A DNA stretch of 64,000 nt, taken from assembly GCF_000764305.2 (NCBI RefSeq), contig NW_025936006.1, forward strand, positions 72,388 through 136,387. Direction: 5' to 3'. Shown here one piece after another: positions 60,219-64,000 of this stretch. A program made the position numbers and the translations under genes. The notes below the pieces were generated by a model. It was not told the origin of the DNA, did not search any database, and was given only the letters and a program-made list of their open reading frames with translations. Positions within the stretch are counted from its first letter, which is position 1. Every line of letters starts with the position of its first letter. This stretch comes from Hyalella azteca. Its lineage: Eukaryota; Arthropoda; Malacostraca; Amphipoda; Hyalellidae.

Positions 60219-62509
60219 TGACGCTAAGCTTCTACCACCTGTCCGTCTGTGGGTTTGGATGTCAGGTCCTGACGTGTGACGTGACTTGCATTAGAGGTGC
60301 CTAATTTCCTCCGTCGAAATCTAATGCAGTCGATTATCACGAGCAAATATTAACGACCTCCGTTGTATGGAAGATCGAGAACGTTCTGAGTAAGATCAAA
60401 GTATCTGAGTGGCTGTAAAATATCGTTCGTCGTAGCCGTTAAACTTTGGGAGTTTTCCTAATAACCCTCATAGTCACTTGAATTGTCAAAAATCGATGGA
60501 ATAACGCCAACCGTTCTTGATTCAATCAAAATAACCTGTACCATATTTTATTTCTTTTCTTTGATTACCGTGAGTTCACTGATTACATTGATTTCCATTA
60601 AGTTTATTATTTAGTGGCGATCTTCCTGATTAAAATATACTTTTCTGCAATGAAATTCCTGCCAATTAAGGGGCGTTTAAAATGGATTAATTTTGTCGTC
60701 AAAAATATACGAGTGATGCTAGCTTCATTCTCCTCAGGGTATCAATTTAGACATTGATCCACGACCGTCTCCATCTACAATTATTTATTTGATGGCGCAA
60801 CAATCAAGTTGTCGGGACCGGAGACAAGCTCCATGCCAGAGATCCTGAATACAGAAAAGTCATGTATCAAAATTTTGACTCGAAGACCCGGATAGCATTG
60901 CTACGTTCTATTGATGCTCCAATGATAATTTCGTATTTCATATTCCATTCATATACATGTTTCAATGTTACTTTAATGGAGATTTTATAATTTTTAAAAG
61001 TGATGCAAAAGGAGACGCGCGTGGCCCGATATTCCGAGGCGCCCTGCATGTCGAGCAGCATACAAAGGAGACGTCGTTTCTGCGGACACATTTTCAATAG
61101 AATGCGGATCGTCGTACGCACTTGGGTAGAAGCAGAATATTTCTGGCGACTTCCACAATGGAATCCTGGAAATATTTTGTTATTTCAAATATCCGTAGAT
61201 TCCATGAGGTCTTCATCCGCAGAAAACATATAAGTCGAGCGTAGTGCTGCCTGATGGCTGAAGATCTTCCGACCGAAAGCTTTACTTGCTTAACAAATCA
61301 GATCTACAGTTCAGTGAACTTGGTATCGGAGCGTACGTAATATAGTGGTGTATGAAAGCTTAATATAATCGCGGAATAGTGAAAAATTTTTCTTGAAATT
61401 CGAGGCAATTGTTTCTCGTTTCTCAGAACGATGACCTGACCGAGTTACTAGTCTAAGACTATGCCCGGGAAATTTGCCAATCAGAGACTTGACGTTTTAC
61501 TTAATGTTATTCAAAAATTAATGTCAGTGAGCTGATGCATTGCACCCCTGTATTTAGTACAGTTGCTGTTGATTTAATAGAAGCCATTTTTTAATTTATT
61601 TTAAGTTTTAATTCTGAAACGCACATCTTTATTAGAGAACTTCTACGAGGAGGATGCCTACACTTCTTTCCTTCATAATTTGTCATACGAGTAAAGCCTC
61701 ATGAATTGAAGCACATACATAACATTTTTGTTTTTGAAGAAAACTTCCCATAAGTATTTGTTCAAAAATGTATTCATTTCGTGTCGCAGAATTCACTTGC
61801 ATTTCTCCGCCTCTGCTGTCAGCCTGTGACCGCGGCGGCTGTTGCTATGGAGATATCATGCAAATTTTCGCCAATACGTTCACTTGTTCGTGATGAGGAT
61901 TATTGGTTCTGCAGGGCAGGGTAACATAATGTCACGCTGCCTTTGCATCTTGTTCGTGTTCCATTATTGAAATTCTTTGGAAGAGATCAGTAGAAAGGTC
62001 TCATTTATTTGGATTTCGGTGAACTATTAAAATGGAACATTGCACCAAAAATTTGATTCTAAATTTCGTTTTGCGTAATATAGCCGATAAGCGGATTTTT
62101 CAAAATGAGTACAAGTGCGTGCCATATCAAGAGGGTTGAGGCATTTACAATAAAATCTTTTGCAGAATATGTCGGAATGCGTTTGATTATTTTAACCTTT
62201 TTACAATCGTTAAAAGTGAATACAGTTATTATAATGTATAACAAGAAGCTTTTCTTAAGTCAAGATCTGCTACGGCTTTCCGACGCTATGATGCAAGTTA
62301 TTCGAATATTAGAATCATAGTTGAGCTGGCGTTTGATAAAAAATTAGTTATGAATGAAAATGATAGAAAATAATTATGCGTCATGAAAAATTCAGGTACT
62401 CTATTAATTGTGCAATGTCTGAAAAAAAATTGTCTAAATTATGTCTAAATATGTGTCTAAATTACTAAACCTTCTGATGAATCGATGATAATTCGAATCA
62501 CCCTAACAT
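60219..62509. other. Intergenic, nothing recognised
   Basis: AT-rich, no supported gene. Confidence 0.6.
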
Positions 62510-62640
62510 CCCGATGGTTCTTAAGACTTTAGATCATTCAGGTTCATTAGACTGGAGATAACGCAGGCTCCTAAGACTGCAGATCTCCCAAGTTCCAAAT
62601 ATTGAAGATCTCTGAGATCCCTGAGACTGCAGTTCCCGCG
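62510..62640 (+). repeat. Degenerate ~30-bp repeats (CTAAGACTGCAGATCTCC)
   Basis: Four loosely matching units. Confidence 0.55.
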
Positions 62641-63049
62641 GTTCTCTATCAACCAAATCTAATTAGTGATTTAATCAACACTTTTAATTGGCCGCTGGTG
62701 TGGCTTTCACCAGCCAATGAGCACACAACTTCGATAAAGACCCAGCCTGTTGTAATGGAATGATAAGATAAAGTTTTCATGTTATATAATGGAATGATAT
62801 CTCCACCTGATAAAATGATTTAAACAAGTTAAAGTCCCCACCGCATATAATGATTTGATAAGTTAAAGTCTCCACACGAAATAATTATGTTTTGGACTGA
62901 TTTGCGTGAGTAATCCATTTGGGGCTTACATCCACTGTACTACTTGCAGAATCAGAGGTGCGTAAGTCATTCACTTGGCCCTCACAATCATCAAACAAAT
63001 GCAGCAACTGAGCTGCGTAAGTCATGAACATCACAGTCACAACCGCCCA

Positions 63050-63215
63050 ATAAATGCCGGAAAGGCCGCCGTGCGAGGCCCCGGGCACCCGCGGGCTACG
63101 CGACGCCTCGGATGCGTCGTGCGTCCGCTTGTATTTTTGCGGCTTATCATTAAGCCGCCTTATTACCGGACCCGCGTGCTACGAGGGCATCGTCTGCCCA
63201 GACGACCCTCATAAC
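63050..63215. other. Short CpG-rich island
   Basis: About 165 bp with dense CpG (GCCCCGGGCACCCGCGGGCT) in otherwise AT-rich DNA. It could be promoter-like or exonic, but no coding frame is convincing. Confidence 0.35.
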
Positions 63216-63699
63216 ACCTTGTTTTCTCATATTTTTCTGAACTTTGGGCAAAGTTTGTGCGAAAAACGTCCCGGGTGCTGTTCCCCTGTCATATGTTTAC
63301 GCTGAGATTCTCTGCGGCGTGGCGGGTGGAGGTAGCGGCTGATTTTCAACGAGGGAGGCTGAGGGTAGCGGTTGACGTGATTGTTTTGTAATAGATTTGA
63401 TAATTGGTAACGCTTCTTCAATCTATGTCTATAATGCATACTGGCTTTTGATTCCGTATGATTTTGATTTGATTTGATACTTGAAATCTTGGTTAACTAA
63501 TGAATTTTTTCCAAGTACGATTCGTATATTCAAGGAGTTAAAGTGACCGATGCAAGTTCTAAACAATTTAATGAAAAAAAAACATTCTTGGAGAATTAGA
63601 TTTTTTAAGAATTGATACTGTCTATCCTTAATTATAAATTATTTATTTAAATAACGAATTAGTTCAATGAAGAGTTGTCGAGATGCATATCTCCTTGTA

Positions 63700-63835
63700 A
63701 CAGCGAGGGTCTCGCTCTTATCAGCGCTGCAGACACGGCGGGGCGAGGGTCTTGCTCCTATCCGCGCTGCAGACACGGTGGGGCGAGGGTCTCGCTCTTA
63801 TCAGCGCTGCAGACACGGCGGGGAGAGGGTCTAGC
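63700..63835 (+). repeat. 40-bp minisatellite
   Basis: GCGAGGGTCTCGCTCTTATC plus 20 further bases, 3.5 copies at exact 40-bp spacing. Confidence 0.93.
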
Positions 63836-64000
63836 GACGAGACGCTCCTATTTTACCTCGGTCACTAGCGTGCGCCCTCCGTGATCCGCAGCCTCCATCT
63901 CATGCAAGGAACAATCCTGGCCTACGTCGCCGCCTAGCAAAAATAAATTGACCTCAGCTTGAAGAAATAAATGCGTTAAATATTTACTGCGTAAGTAGAA

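Overview
This looks like arthropod nuclear DNA. It is AT-rich, intron-containing, packed with minisatellites and non-autonomous DNA transposons, and has TTAGG-like stretches in one intron. A crustacean, perhaps an amphipod, is my guess, but nothing in the window proves the taxon. I see no bacterial operons, CRISPR arrays or rRNA.

Only one protein-coding gene can be defended, on the minus strand between about 44.3 and 38.1 kb. It encodes a membrane receptor with an N-terminal LDLa module, about five CUB or CUB-like domains, a second LDLa module, one transmembrane helix and a short tail ending in ETTV, a class I PDZ ligand. The layout recalls the Neto / LEV-10 class of CUB-LDLa proteins that organise neurotransmitter receptors. 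Two coding exons are joined by a 1559-bp intron whose phases match. At least one upstream exon lies outside what I could place.

The most striking observation is at the end of this gene. The UGA stop is in the leaky UGA-C context. It is followed after 8 nt by a 10-bp GC-rich hairpin. The same frame then stays open for 377 more codons, encoding a proline/serine-rich tail with PPPY, NPF, DPW, polyproline and SH3-type motifs. Stop-codon readthrough would replace a PDZ-anchored C-terminus with a tail suited to ubiquitin-ligase and endocytic adaptors.

The intron of this gene is also odd. Next to its donor is a 51-bp array carrying donor-like GTGAGT sites. Next to its acceptor is an 85-bp array derived from the acceptor and exon edge.

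The rest is intergenic. From left to right it holds more than 30 distinct minisatellites (12 to 85 bp units), three copies of a small inverted-repeat element (2.8, 48.6 and 49.1 kb), a possible tRNA-derived SINE (25.4 kb), a 1.08-kb TIR element between 248-bp direct repeats (55.8-57.4 kb) and a clean 890-bp non-autonomous hAT element with an 8-bp target duplication (59.3-60.2 kb).

Two kinds of assembly artefact are visible: a complete 38-bp Nextera mate-pair junction adapter at 45,478-45,515, which probably marks a false join, and single-N gaps inside tandem arrays at about 16,612 and 24,299.
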